DNA of 64,000 nucleotides from the NCBI RefSeq assembly GCF_900142765.1, contig NZ_FRCB01000001.1:496001-560000 (forward strand). Direction: 5' to 3'. The position numbers and the translations under genes are program-made. The notes below the pieces were generated by a model, which saw only the letters and a program-made list of their open reading frames with translations, was not told the origin of the DNA and ran no database searches. Source of the stretch: Roseovarius litoreus. Lineage in GTDB: Bacteria; Pseudomonadota; Alphaproteobacteria; Rhodobacterales; Rhodobacteraceae. Positions 50,720 through 60,193 of the stretch are shown in pieces; position 1 is the stretch's first letter, and every line of letters begins with the position of its first letter.

Positions 50720-52003
50720 TTACTGGCAGCGCATCTCGATGCCGTTCTCGGCGGCGAAGGCCTGCGAATCCTCGGCGACAAGCGCCTGGATGACCTCCTG
50801 ATCGGACTGGTAGTAGTCGGTGATCAGCACGAATTCGCCGGCTTCCGCGTTCCACTGCGACACAGCACCAAAGCCGTTACCGCCGTGGTTTTCGCAGCTC
50901 ACGTCGAATTCGGGGCCGAAGTTCGGCAGGCCAAGCGCGGCCATCTTCTCTTCGGTCATCGACAGGTTCTCCATGCCGTCGCGCATCATCGCGGGTGTGA
51001 TCGCGGATGTGCCATGGATTTCCTGTGCGGTCTTGATCGCCTCGGCGGCCAGCATCGCGGCATACATGCCACGGTTATAGAGCACCGTGCCGACCTGATC
51101 GCCCGCACCCGCGGCCTTGCCTGCATCCACCACATATTTCTGGATGTCTGCGTAGATCGGATAATCCGAGCCGAGGTTGTGGAAGGTCAACGCCTTGTAG
51201 CCATTGGCCCGATCGCCCGCCGCTTTCACGTCGTTTTCCGAACCGGACCACCAGATGCCGATGAAATTCTCCATCGGATAGCGGATGTTCACCGCTTCCT
51301 GGATCGCCACCTGGTTCATCACGCCCCAGCCCCACATGATCACGTTGTCGGGCTGTTCACGGCGGATCTGCAGCCACTGGGATTTCTGCTCCTGACCGGG
51401 GTGATCCACCGGCAGCAGGGTCAGGTTGAAGCCGTGCTTCTTGCTCAGCTCCTCCAGCGTGCGGATCGGCTCCTTGCCATAGGCCGAGTTGTGATAGACC
51501 AGCGCGATGGTCTTGCCGCTGATATCCCCGTTGTTCTCGTTCAGGATATGGGTGATCGCGTGGCTGGCGCCATCCCAGTAGTTCGCGGGATAGTTGAACA
51601 CCCACTCGAACACCTTGCCGTTCTTGGCCGAGGTCCGACCATATCCCATCGTGTGAAGCGGGATACCGTCAGCCGTGGCCTTGGGGATCAGCTGATAGGT
51701 GATGCCCGTCGACAGCGGCTGATAGACAAGCGAGTCGTCACCCTTGGTGGCCTCATAGCATTCGACCCCCTTCTCGGTGTTGTAGCCGGTTTCGCACTCG
51801 ACCAGATTGACCATCTCGCCACCGATACCGCCATCGCGCTCGTTCAGCAGGGTGAAGTAATCCTGGTAGCCATCCGAGAACGGAATGCCGTTCGCGGCAT
51901 AGGGGCCGGTCCGATAGCTGGTATCGACGATTTTCAAATCCGCAAGAGCCGGGCCAGCCGCCATCACGGCCGCCATGGCTGCGCCAAATAGTTTCATCTT
52001 CAT
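50720..52003 (-). CDS. livK: ABC transporter periplasmic substrate-binding protein (LivK type)
   Basis: A 427-residue periplasmic binding protein of the branched-chain amino acid type I fold, with a signal peptide (...AAGPALA-D) and two-lobe core ('FSDGYQDYFTLLNERDGGIGG', 'ECYEATKGDDSLVYQPLS', 'IALVYHNSAYGKEP'). Members beside acyl-CoA ligases often bind aromatic or fatty acids rather than amino acids; the substrate here is unknown. GGGAGGAAA precedes the ATG. It lies downstream of livM by 84 bp. Confidence 0.92.
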   Translation of the reverse strand: MKMKLFGAAMAAVMAAGPALADLKIVDTSYRTGPYAANGIPFSDGYQDYFTLLNERDGGIGGEMVNLVECETGYNTEKGVECYEATKGDDSLVYQPLSTGITYQLIPKATADGIPLHTMGYGRTSAKNGKVFEWVFNYPANYWDGASHAITHILNENNGDISGKTIALVYHNSAYGKEPIRTLEELSKKHGFNLTLLPVDHPGQEQKSQWLQIRREQPDNVIMWGWGVMNQVAIQEAVNIRYPMENFIGIWWSGSENDVKAAGDRANGYKALTFHNLGSDYPIYADIQKYVVDAGKAAGAGDQVGTVLYNRGMYAAMLAAEAIKTAQEIHGTSAITPAMMRDGMENLSMTEEKMAALGLPNFGPEFDVSCENHGGNGFGAVSQWNAEAGEFVLITDYYQSDQEVIQALVAEDSQAFAAENGIEMRCQ

Positions 52004-52087
52004 CGGTTCATTTCCTCCCTTGGTGTCGTTCCGATGCATGTCAGGCCGCGGGTTGAAGCCCACGATCTTTCCTCCTCGTACCCCACC

Positions 52088-53164
52088 CTAATGCGGGAAG
52101 GGCCAAAGCCTCAGTTTTTCCTTGGCCACGCGCCAGAGCTGCGCAAGGCCATGCGGTTCGGCGATCAGGAAAAGCACGATCAGCCCGCCCACGATCATGA
52201 ACTCCAGATGTGCCGCCAGATCGGTAGGCCAGCCCAGACCGCCCACCAGCGTGTTCTTCAGCAGAACCGGCAGCAGGACCAGAAACGCCGCCCCGGCAAA
52301 GCTGCCGAAGATCGAGCCAAGCCCCCCGATGATCACCATGAACAGCACCAGAAACGATTTCTGGATGCCAAAGGCTTCGCCCACCTCGACCGCGCCAAGA
52401 TAGACCGCAAAGAACAGCGCCCCCGCGATGCCGACGAAAAATCCCGAAATGGCAAAGGCGCTCAGCTTGGCTTTCAGCGGATTGACCCCGATGATCTCGG
52501 CGGCGATGTCCATGTCGCGGATCGCCATCCATTTGCGACCCGCCATGCCCCGCGTCAGGTTCCGCGCCAGCAACGCGCAGGCCACGCAGAATACCAGGCA
52601 AAACAGGTAAGCCGCCCATGGCTCGGTTGCCGGGCCCGTCACCGCGACGCCCATGACCGTCGTTTCAGGTGCGGTGATCTGGCCCGAGGCCGAGTAGTTG
52701 TAGAACCACGACACCCGGTTGAACATCCACACCAGGAAGAACTGCGCCGCCAGTGTCGCCACCGCCAGGTAAAAGCCCTTGATCCGCAACGAGGGCAACC
52801 CGAACAGCAGGCAGACCCCTGCCGTGATGCCCCCCGCAAGGATGATGTGGATAAGGATGCTCACCTCGGGAAAGCCGGTCATCAGCTTGTAGCAGGCATA
52901 GGCGCCCACCGCCATGAACCCACCCGTACCCAGACTGACCTGACCGCAATATCCCACAAGGATATTCAGCCCGATCGCCGCGATCGAATAGATCAGGAAC
53001 GGCAGGAACACCGCGTTGACCCAATAATCGTTGATGACGAAAGGCACCACCGCGAAGGCCGCGATCAGCACCAGGTAATAGCGCATCCTGTCGAACTTGA
53101 TCGGGAAGGTCTGGCTGTCGTCCTTGTAGGAGGTTTTGAAATCCCCCGCCTCACGATAAAACAT
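52088..53164 (-). CDS. livM: LIV-type ABC transporter permease (LivM)
   Basis: A 358-residue inner-membrane permease with about nine to ten hydrophobic segments. It carries the family blocks 'IAAIGLNILVGYCGQVSLGTGGFMAVGAYA' and 'FAISGFFVGIAGALFFAVYLG'. The N-terminal ~25 residues are a cytosolic extension. Its start overlaps the stop of the 84-residue gene (TGATG), indicating tight coupling. Confidence 0.94.
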   Translation of the reverse strand: MFYREAGDFKTSYKDDSQTFPIKFDRMRYYLVLIAAFAVVPFVINDYWVNAVFLPFLIYSIAAIGLNILVGYCGQVSLGTGGFMAVGAYACYKLMTGFPEVSILIHIILAGGITAGVCLLFGLPSLRIKGFYLAVATLAAQFFLVWMFNRVSWFYNYSASGQITAPETTVMGVAVTGPATEPWAAYLFCLVFCVACALLARNLTRGMAGRKWMAIRDMDIAAEIIGVNPLKAKLSAFAISGFFVGIAGALFFAVYLGAVEVGEAFGIQKSFLVLFMVIIGGLGSIFGSFAGAAFLVLLPVLLKNTLVGGLGWPTDLAAHLEFMIVGGLIVLFLIAEPHGLAQLWRVAKEKLRLWPFPH

Positions 53165-53418
53165 CAGAGAACCTCCCCGTGAATTTCATCATCGTCGCGC
53201 TTGTCCGCGCGGTTGGCCGGCTTGGCATAGCCGGTGGCTTCGGCATGGCGTGCCAGCCACAGAAAGGCCAGCAGCCCCACGGCCCCGCCAAGACCCGCAA
53301 GGATTGCGGCGGTGACCATCTGGCCCGGTTGGTTCGTGCCTGCGGTCAGCGCCAGATAGCCGAAGGCCCAGAAGCCCGACCATGCGATGACATTGGCAAT
53401 GGCGATCGCTTTGTGCAT
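53164..53418 (-). CDS. Small two-helix membrane protein inside the ABC operon
   Basis: 84 residues: two hydrophobic helices (~4-26 and ~33-58) followed by a charged tail rich in Lys, Arg, Asp and Glu. It is placed between livH and livM, 2 bp after the livH stop and overlapping the livM start, so it is clearly part of the operon. I know of no function; it may assist assembly or stability of the permease pair. It is not part of the textbook LIV transporter. Confidence 0.8.
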   Translation of the reverse strand: MHKAIAIANVIAWSGFWAFGYLALTAGTNQPGQMVTAAILAGLGGAVGLLAFLWLARHAEATGYAKPANRADKRDDDEIHGEVL

Positions 53419-53420
53419 GG

Positions 53421-54407
53421 CTACACCCTCTCGATGATCTTCTCGCCGAACAGGCCCTGTGGCCTGAAGACGAGGAACAGAAGCGCCAGAACATAGGCGA
53501 ACCAGTTTTCGGTAGCACCGCCGATGGCCGATCCGATCGCGAACTCGAACAGCTTCTCGCCCATGCCGATCAGCAACCCGCCCACGATCGCGCCGGGGAT
53601 CGAGGTGAACCCACCCAGCATCAGCACCGGCAGCGCCTTGAGCGCAATAAGGCTCAGCGAGAATTGCACGCCTGACTTGGTGCCCCACATGATGCCCGCC
53701 ACCAGCGCCACGAACCCGGCCAGCGACCAGACCATCACCCAGATGAAGTTGAGGCTGATGCCGACACTCAGCGCCGCCTGGTGGTCATCGGCCACCGCAC
53801 GCATGGCCCGGCCCTGCTTGGTGTATTGCGCGAACACGATCAGCGTGAAGACCAGCGCCGCGGCAATCGCCGTGGCAAACAGATCGAGATTGTCGATAAA
53901 GAACCCGTAGCCGAGGATCTGATAGGTCGCCTCGTCGATGACCCCGTTGATGCCCTGCGGCAGCCCCACATCGAGCTTCTTGATGTCGCTGCCCCACATG
54001 ATGTCCCCGAACCCTTCGAGGAAATAGGCAAGGCCGATGGTCGCCATGAAAAGGATGATCGGCTCCTGGTTGACAAGGTGCTTGAACACGAACTTGTTGA
54101 CCGCCCAGGCCAGTGCCACCATCACCACCATCGTCAGCAGGATCGCGAGGAACGCCGGCACATGCCAGCCGAAATGGTGGATCTCCGTGCCGAAGATCGA
54201 GTTGATCAGATGCGCGAACGGCACCTGCCCGTCCATGATCCCCACCAGCGTGAGCGCCGCGAACAGCGCCATCACGCCTTGCGCGAAGTTGAAGATGCCG
54301 CTGGCCTTGTAGATCAGCACGAACCCAAGCGCGACCAGCGCGTAAAGAACCCCGGCCATCAGGCCGTTCAACAAGACCTCAAGTCCCCAGATGAACTGCT
54401 CAGGCAT
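53421..54407 (-). CDS. livH: LIV-type ABC transporter permease (LivH)
   Basis: A 328-residue inner-membrane permease: 'VLLNGLMAGVLYALVALGFVLIYKASGIFNFAQGVMALFAA' at the N-terminus and 'GRAMRAVADDHQAALSVGI' (the ATPase-contact loop) are LivH signatures. About eight hydrophobic segments are visible. It pairs with LivM. GGAGG precedes the ATG at 54407. Confidence 0.95.
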   Translation of the reverse strand: MPEQFIWGLEVLLNGLMAGVLYALVALGFVLIYKASGIFNFAQGVMALFAALTLVGIMDGQVPFAHLINSIFGTEIHHFGWHVPAFLAILLTMVVMVALAWAVNKFVFKHLVNQEPIILFMATIGLAYFLEGFGDIMWGSDIKKLDVGLPQGINGVIDEATYQILGYGFFIDNLDLFATAIAAALVFTLIVFAQYTKQGRAMRAVADDHQAALSVGISLNFIWVMVWSLAGFVALVAGIMWGTKSGVQFSLSLIALKALPVLMLGGFTSIPGAIVGGLLIGMGEKLFEFAIGSAIGGATENWFAYVLALLFLVFRPQGLFGEKIIERV

Positions 54408-54451
54408 GGCGCGGACCTCCCTTTGCTCGAACGTCAGCGATTGTTGCGAAC

Positions 54452-55273
54452 TCAGTCATGGGCCACCCCCAGATAGGCGTCGATCACCGCCTGATTGTTG
54501 CGCACCTCGTCGGGCGTGCCGTCACCGATCTTCTTGCCGTAATCCATCACGACGACGCGGTCGCTCAGGTCCATCACGACGCCCATGTCATGCTCGATCA
54601 GAACGATCGTGGTGCCGAACTCGTCATTCACATCCAGAATGAAGCGGCTCATGTCTTCCTTTTCCTCGACATTCATGCCGGCCATCGGCTCATCGAGCAG
54701 CAGGATCGACGGCTCCGCCGCCAGCGCACGGGCCAGCTCGACCCGCTTTTTCAGACCATAGGGCAGACGACCAACGGGCGTCTTTCGGATGTGCTGGATC
54801 TCAAGGAAATCGATGATCTTCTCCACCGCCTCGCGGTTCTCGGTCTCTTCGCGTTCGGCCTTGCCCTTCCAGATCGCCTGCGCCAGCAATCCCGCATTCA
54901 TCTGCCGGATGCGGCCTGTCATCACGTTGTCCAGAACGGTCATGCCCTCGAACAGCGCGATGTTCTGAAACGTCCGGGCGATGCCCTGACGGGCCACCTG
55001 ATAGGGCTTCATCTGAGGCCGCTTCTGACCCTTGTAGATCACCTCGCCTTCCTGCGGATTGTAGAAGCCCGAAATCACGTTGAGCATGCTGGACTTGCCT
55101 GCACCGTTCGGGCCGATGATCGCGCGGATCTCGCCTTCGCGGATGTCGAACGAGATGTTGCTGATCGCCATCACGCCACCGAAGCGCAGCGTGATGTTCT
55201 TCATCTCCATCACCACGCCGCCGATCTTGCGGCCATCCGCGGTGGTATAGCCCTGAGTGTCCATATCCTTCAT
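54452..55273 (-). CDS. livG: LIV-type ABC transporter ATP-binding protein (LivG)
   Basis: A 273-residue ATPase with Walker A 'IGPNGAGKSSMLNVISG', Q-loop 'TFQNIALF', signature region 'LPYGLKKRVELARALAAEP' (an atypical LPYG instead of LSGG, as usual in LivG), Walker B 'LLLDEPMAGMN' and the His switch 'LIEHDM'. The start overlaps the stop of the acyl-CoA ligase (ATGA). It works with LivF, LivH and LivM. Confidence 0.94.
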   Translation of the reverse strand: MKDMDTQGYTTADGRKIGGVVMEMKNITLRFGGVMAISNISFDIREGEIRAIIGPNGAGKSSMLNVISGFYNPQEGEVIYKGQKRPQMKPYQVARQGIARTFQNIALFEGMTVLDNVMTGRIRQMNAGLLAQAIWKGKAEREETENREAVEKIIDFLEIQHIRKTPVGRLPYGLKKRVELARALAAEPSILLLDEPMAGMNVEEKEDMSRFILDVNDEFGTTIVLIEHDMGVVMDLSDRVVVMDYGKKIGDGTPDEVRNNQAVIDAYLGVAHD

Positions 55274-57246
55274 TCCGCCGCCACCTTTCTGTGCTCGCCC
55301 ACCGGCACCACCGCCGCATCGCGGATCTGCAGCGTGGCGCTGATCGAGCCTTTGCGACCGTCCTCATAAGTCACTTCGGTCGTGGTGAAGATCTCGGTCG
55401 AGCCGTCGTACAGCGCGCCCAGAAGGTCCTCGTATTTCTCGCCGATCACACCCCGCCGCACCTTGCGCGTGCGGGTCATCTCGCCGTCATCGGCATCCAG
55501 TTCCTTGTGCAGCACAAGGAAGCGATGCACCTGGCAATGCGCCAGCATCGGATCCTCGGCCAGACTGCGGTTGACCTCTTCGACATGGCTCTGGATCATG
55601 TCCAGCACCTTGGGATTGCCTGCCAGCTCCTGGTACGAGGCATAGCCGATATTGTTGCGCTCGGCCCAGTTGCCCACCGCGTTGAGGTCGATATTGATGA
55701 AGGCCGCGCATTCCTTGCGGCCATTTCCGAACACCACCGCCTCGAGGATGTTGGGGAAGAACTTCAGCTTGTTCTCGACATATTTGGGCGCGAACATCTT
55801 GCCATCGGCCATCTTGCCCACATCCTTGGCGCGGTCGATGATCCGCAGATGCCCCGAGCCTTCCTCGAAAAATCCAGCATCCCCCGTGGCGACCCAGCCC
55901 TCGGGATCCTTGGTGCTCCGAGTGCTTTCCTCGTTCTTGTAGTAATATTCGAACGTGCCCGGACTGCGATAATAGACCTCTCCATTCTCGGCGATGCGGA
56001 TCTCCACGCCCGGCGCAGCCACGCCCACCGTGTCTGAGCGAACCTCGCCATCGGGCTGCAGGGTGATGAACACGCTGGCTTCGGTCTGGCCGTAAAGCTG
56101 TTTCAGGTTGATCCCCAAGCTGCGGTAGAAATCGAAGATTTCCGGCCCGATCGCCTCGCCCGCAGTATAGCCCACGCGCACCCGCCCAAAGCCAAGCGTA
56201 TCCTTGAGCGGCCCATAGATCAGCACATTGCCCAAAGCATATGTCATGCGGTCCCATGCGCTGACCGGCTTGCCGTCAAGAATCGCAGGACCGACCCTGC
56301 GGGCATGCGCCATGAAGCGGTCGAACAGCCATTTCTTGATCCGCCCGGCATCTTCCATCCGGATCATCACATTGGTCAGCTGCGTCTCGAACACGCGCGG
56401 CGGCGCGAAATAATAGGTCGGCCCGATCTCGCGAAGGTCGGTCTGCATGGTCTCGGCCGATTCCGGACAGTTGACGCAGAAGCCACACCAATAGGCCTGA
56501 CCGATCGAAAAGATGAAATCCCCCACCCAGGCCATCGGCAGATAGGCCAACACCTCTTCGTCGCGGCTCAGCTTGTCAAACTCCGCGGACGAGCGTGACG
56601 CCTCGATGATATTGCGGTTGGACAGCACCACGCCCTTGGGCTTGCCGGTGGTCCCGCTGGTATAAAGCATCACGCAGATGCTGTCGTAATCCAGCTTCTC
56701 GCGCCGGGCCTTCAGATCGGTGATGAATTCATCATGAGCCGCGCGGCCCTGCGCCTGCACATGGCTGAACTGATGCAGCTTGTGATGATCGTATTTGCGC
56801 AATCCCCTCGGATCGATATAGATCATATGCTCGAACTGGGTCAGCCGATCCTGCACGTCGATCACCTTGTCGACCTGCTCCTGATCCTGGACGATGGCAA
56901 ACCGCGCGCCGCAATGGTCCATCACATAGGCCATCTCTTCGGCCGCCGAATCCTGATACAGCGGCACCGGGATCGCACCCACCGATTGCGCCGCCACCAT
57001 AGACCAATAGAAATGCGGCCGGTTGCGCCCGATGATCGCGACGAAATCACCCTCGTTCACACCAAGGTTCAAAAGGCCAAGCGCCAGCGCCTCGATCTCT
57101 TTCTCAGCCTCCGCCCAGGTCCAGCATTGCCAGATGCCGAACTCCTTTTCGCGATAGGCAGGCCTGTCCGCGAACTGTTTGGCGTTACGTTGAAGCAGCG
57201 CCGGAATGGACCCAAGCCCCTCCGCCGCCTGTGACGACTGTGCCAA
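55270..57246 (-). CDS. AMP-binding long-chain acyl-CoA ligase-like enzyme
   Basis: About 658 residues of the ANL superfamily: 'YTSGTTGKPKGVVLSNRNI' (AMP loop), 'YGQTEASVF', 'GWVATGDAGFF' and 'IIDRAKDVGKMADGKMFAPKYVE'. It activates a carboxylic acid to its CoA thioester. It is the first gene of the eight-gene operon. I start it at a TTG at 57246 with GGAGGAG 6 bp upstream, since no ATG fits before the conserved N-terminus. The pairing with an importer and a second ligase suggests uptake coupled to activation of an aromatic or acyl acid. Confidence 0.9.
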   Translation of the reverse strand: MAQSSQAAEGLGSIPALLQRNAKQFADRPAYREKEFGIWQCWTWAEAEKEIEALALGLLNLGVNEGDFVAIIGRNRPHFYWSMVAAQSVGAIPVPLYQDSAAEEMAYVMDHCGARFAIVQDQEQVDKVIDVQDRLTQFEHMIYIDPRGLRKYDHHKLHQFSHVQAQGRAAHDEFITDLKARREKLDYDSICVMLYTSGTTGKPKGVVLSNRNIIEASRSSAEFDKLSRDEEVLAYLPMAWVGDFIFSIGQAYWCGFCVNCPESAETMQTDLREIGPTYYFAPPRVFETQLTNVMIRMEDAGRIKKWLFDRFMAHARRVGPAILDGKPVSAWDRMTYALGNVLIYGPLKDTLGFGRVRVGYTAGEAIGPEIFDFYRSLGINLKQLYGQTEASVFITLQPDGEVRSDTVGVAAPGVEIRIAENGEVYYRSPGTFEYYYKNEESTRSTKDPEGWVATGDAGFFEEGSGHLRIIDRAKDVGKMADGKMFAPKYVENKLKFFPNILEAVVFGNGRKECAAFINIDLNAVGNWAERNNIGYASYQELAGNPKVLDMIQSHVEEVNRSLAEDPMLAHCQVHRFLVLHKELDADDGEMTRTRKVRRGVIGEKYEDLLGALYDGSTEIFTTTEVTYEDGRKGSISATLQIRDAAVVPVGEHRKVAAE

Positions 57247-57443
57247 ATTTTTCTCCTCCCGAATGTCCGCTTTGCGAACAGATCGCCTTGTCCCGGCGAT
57301 TCCTCCGATCCCAAGGGTGCGAATTTCACGCTCGCGGTCAACTTTTTCGTGAGCATTTCGCAATCCTTTCGAATTGTAACAACCGCACGAACAACCTTTG
57401 CCCCTGCCCTTTCCGGTGCTAGCCATTGGCAAAAGGGCGCCCG

Positions 57444-59351
57444 ATGAGAGTGACACGCACCGATACCAACGCCATGACAATGGCCGGCCTGAACCTGATC
57501 CAGCAGGCGCTGTCGATCTATGACGCCGATCTGCGGCTGGTGGTGTGCAACCAACGCCTGCAGGAATTGTTCGACCTGCCCGACCGCCTCGTGACACCCG
57601 GCGCCGCCTTCGCCGACACGATCCGCTTTCTCGCCGAGCGCGGCGATTACGGCAATGTCGGAGATACCGCCGAATTCGTGCTCACCCGTGTCGAACAGGC
57701 CCGCACCTTCGAGCCGCATTACATGGAGCGCACCCGCGCCAACGGCACCACCATCAGCGTCGAGGGCACCCCGCTGCCACAAGGCGGGTGGGTCACCGTC
57801 TATACCGACATCACCCGCATCAAGCATCAGGAGCGCCTGCTGCGCACCCGATCCGAGGAACTCTCGGACCAGCTGCTCAGCTATTCCGAGGATCTCTCGG
57901 CCGCCAACCGCAAGCTTTCGGCCACCATCACCGCTCTGGAAGAGGCCAAACGCCAATTGACCGCCTCCGAGGCACGCACCCGCCTGACCACCGAAATGAT
58001 GCCGGCCCATATCGCCCATGTCGGCCCGGACCGCCGCTATACCTACTCCAATCGCCGCCTCAGCGCGGTTATGCCCGGCAGCCGCTCCGAGATCATCGGC
58101 CTGCCGATCGACGAGGCGCTTGGCCCCAGCGCCTATGCTGCGATCCGCCCAAGGCTGGACGAAGCGTTTCTCGGGCGGGCCTCGGTCTTCGAATTCACCC
58201 ACGATCCCAGCTCCCGGCGGATCCGCGTGGCGTTCACGCCGGATGACACGCAAGGCGGGGTCTATATCCTGTCGATGGACATCACCGAGGAATCCCAGAC
58301 CCGCGCCGCCCTGCAACAGACCCGCCGCCGCGAAATGGCGGCCCAGCTCACCAGCGGCCTGGCCCATGATTTCTCGAACCTGCTGACGATCATCCTCGGG
58401 ATGCAGTCCCGGCTTCAACGCATGGAGCTCGGGCCACAGGCGGATGAGCTGATCACCGCGACACTCTCGGCGGCGCGCCGGGGCGGCGGCCTGCTGAACC
58501 GGATCGCCGACATGACCGGCCCCCGCGAACATGCCCCTGTCGCCACCGATCTGAGCAGCTTCCTGCGCGATCTCGAGACACTGGCCCGCTCGACCCTGCC
58601 CGATGCAGTCGACCTCACCGTCAACAACCTCGCAGGCGCGGGCGCCTTCATGCTCGATCCGGGAATGCTGCAGGATTCTCTGCTGAACCTCGTGCTCAAT
58701 GCCCGCGACGCCTGCGGCAGCCGGGGCCGGATCGAGCTGCAGACCAATTGCCTGCAGAACACTTGGCTGGAATTCATCGTCCGCGACACGGGTCCCGGTT
58801 TCACCGAACAGGCCCTCGCCCATGCCCTTGATCCCTTCTTCACCACCAAGGGAGGCGAAGGCTCGGGACTGGGTCTTTCGATGGTCTATGACATGACCAA
58901 GCTGGCCGGCGGCCGCGTGACGCTGGCCAATAGCGGCAGCGGCGGGCAGGTCACGTTGCGCCTGCCGCTGCGCGTGGCCGCCAGCACCAGCGCCCCCGGC
59001 CTGATCCTTCTGGTCGAAGACAGCCCGGACCTGCGCGGCGCCGTGCGCGACATGCTGCGCGACGCAGGCCATGCTGTGATCGAAGCGGCCTCCGCCGACG
59101 AGGCCCTGAAACTTCTGTCCGATGTGCCACAGATATCGGCGCTCTTGTCCGACATCTCGCTGGAAGGCGACAAGACCGGCCTCGATCTGCTGCGCGCCCT
59201 GCCCGACGCGCAGCGCCCCGCCTACCTGATGACATCCCTGCCGCCCGACGATCCGCTCCACCGGGCCGCCCTGGCCTGCGCGCCGGTGCTGCGCAAACCC
59301 TTCACCGCGGCGCAGCTCCACGGCTTTCTCAAACAGGACCCGACTCCATGA
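57444..59351 (+). CDS. Hybrid sensor histidine kinase with two PAS domains and C-terminal receiver
   Basis: A 635-residue kinase: PAS domain at ~12-120 ('LIQQALSIYDADLRLVVCNQRLQELFDLP'), a coiled coil at ~120-180, a second PAS at ~180-285, a histidine-kinase core with the H-box 'LAHDFSNLLTII', N-box 'LLNLVLNARDA', 'DTGPGF' and 'GSGLGLSMVYDM', and a receiver domain at ~515-630 ('LILLVEDSPDLRGAV', 'LLSDISLEG'). No membrane segment is seen, so it is cytosolic. An AAAGGG site precedes the ATG at 57444. It overlaps the response regulator gene by ATGA and diverges from the acyl-CoA ligase operon. Confidence 0.92.
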   Translation: MRVTRTDTNAMTMAGLNLIQQALSIYDADLRLVVCNQRLQELFDLPDRLVTPGAAFADTIRFLAERGDYGNVGDTAEFVLTRVEQARTFEPHYMERTRANGTTISVEGTPLPQGGWVTVYTDITRIKHQERLLRTRSEELSDQLLSYSEDLSAANRKLSATITALEEAKRQLTASEARTRLTTEMMPAHIAHVGPDRRYTYSNRRLSAVMPGSRSEIIGLPIDEALGPSAYAAIRPRLDEAFLGRASVFEFTHDPSSRRIRVAFTPDDTQGGVYILSMDITEESQTRAALQQTRRREMAAQLTSGLAHDFSNLLTIILGMQSRLQRMELGPQADELITATLSAARRGGGLLNRIADMTGPREHAPVATDLSSFLRDLETLARSTLPDAVDLTVNNLAGAGAFMLDPGMLQDSLLNLVLNARDACGSRGRIELQTNCLQNTWLEFIVRDTGPGFTEQALAHALDPFFTTKGGEGSGLGLSMVYDMTKLAGGRVTLANSGSGGQVTLRLPLRVAASTSAPGLILLVEDSPDLRGAVRDMLRDAGHAVIEAASADEALKLLSDVPQISALLSDISLEGDKTGLDLLRALPDAQRPAYLMTSLPPDDPLHRAALACAPVLRKPFTAAQLHGFLKQDPTP

Positions 59352-60049
59352 CCGCGCCTCTTGTCACCATCCTGGACGACGAACCGGCAATCCGCACGAT
59401 GCTGTCGGACGCCCTGCAGGACGCGGGCTTTCGCACCATGACCTTCGCGCGCGCCACCGAATTCGAAGCCGCCCTGCGCACCGCGCGGCCCGATGTCTGC
59501 CTCGTGGACCTGTCGCTGCCCGATCGCGACGGGCTGACCCTGGTGCACAGGCTGGCGCTGGAACAGGGCGCCACGGTGATCATCATCTCTGGCCGGGCGC
59601 AGGTGCAGGACAAGGTCACGGGGCTGGAACTGGGCGCTGACGACTACATCATCAAACCCTTCGATCCCGCCGAGGTGGTGGCCCGGATCCGTGCGCGGCT
59701 GCGCCGCGACACCGCCACGCCCCAAACCGGCGATACCGCCCGCTTCAATGGCTGGGTCGCGCATTTCGATCGCTACGTCCTCGAAGATGACGCGGGCCGC
59801 GAAACCCCCTTCTCCCATGCCGAGGGAGAGGTGCTGCGGCTGTTTCTCGAACGCCCCAAACGCCTGATTTCCCGGCAGGCGATGCAGGAGGCACTTGGCG
59901 GCGCCGCCGGCGACAGCTTCGACCGGGCGATGGATGTGCGCATCTCGCGGCTGCGCACCAAGCTGCGCGAAGATCCCCGCAACCCGCGACTGATCAAGAC
60001 GATCTACGGCGCCGGCTATATTTTTCTGGACGATGTGACCTGGGGCTGA
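59348..60049 (+). CDS. OmpR/PhoB-family response regulator
   Basis: 233 residues: a receiver domain at ~1-115 with acidic 'ILDDEP', the phospho-acceptor Asp in 'CLVDLSLPDRDG' and Lys in 'YIIKPFDPAE', then a winged-helix domain ('FSHAEGEVLRLFLERPKRLISRQAM', 'DVRISRLRTKLREDPRNPRLIKTIYGAGYIF'). It is the cognate partner of the hybrid kinase encoded immediately upstream. The likely target is the divergent ligase/ABC operon (inference from position). Confidence 0.94.
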   Translation: MTAPLVTILDDEPAIRTMLSDALQDAGFRTMTFARATEFEAALRTARPDVCLVDLSLPDRDGLTLVHRLALEQGATVIIISGRAQVQDKVTGLELGADDYIIKPFDPAEVVARIRARLRRDTATPQTGDTARFNGWVAHFDRYVLEDDAGRETPFSHAEGEVLRLFLERPKRLISRQAMQEALGGAAGDSFDRAMDVRISRLRTKLREDPRNPRLIKTIYGAGYIFLDDVTWG

Positions 60050-60095
60050 GGGCGGCGGGGGCCAGCCCCCGTCGCGTCTTCGCCGCGACTCCCCC

Positions 60096-60159
60096 GGGAT
60101 ATTTCCGGCCAGAAGAAGCCGCAGCGGACCTCTGGGTTTCTTCTGGCCTCAAATATCCC
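60096..60159. terminator. Long inverted repeat between converging genes (family intergenic motif)
   Basis: Arms GGGATATTTCCGGCCAGAAGAA (60096-60117, read 5'-3') and TTCTTCTGGCC...AAATATCCCC (60138-60160) pair around a 20-bp loop. The element separates the response regulator from fdhA and probably terminates both. The same motif is seen at 6215 and 6393. Confidence 0.65.
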
Positions 60160-60193
60160 CGCCGGAGGCATCCGACAGACGCCCCGCGCGCCG

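Noticed and set aside
57069..59321. 750-codon open frame on the minus strand antisense to the hybrid kinase
   Set aside because: Low-complexity Gly/Ala/Arg/Gln translation with no domain; the plus strand encodes clear kinase and receiver motifs.
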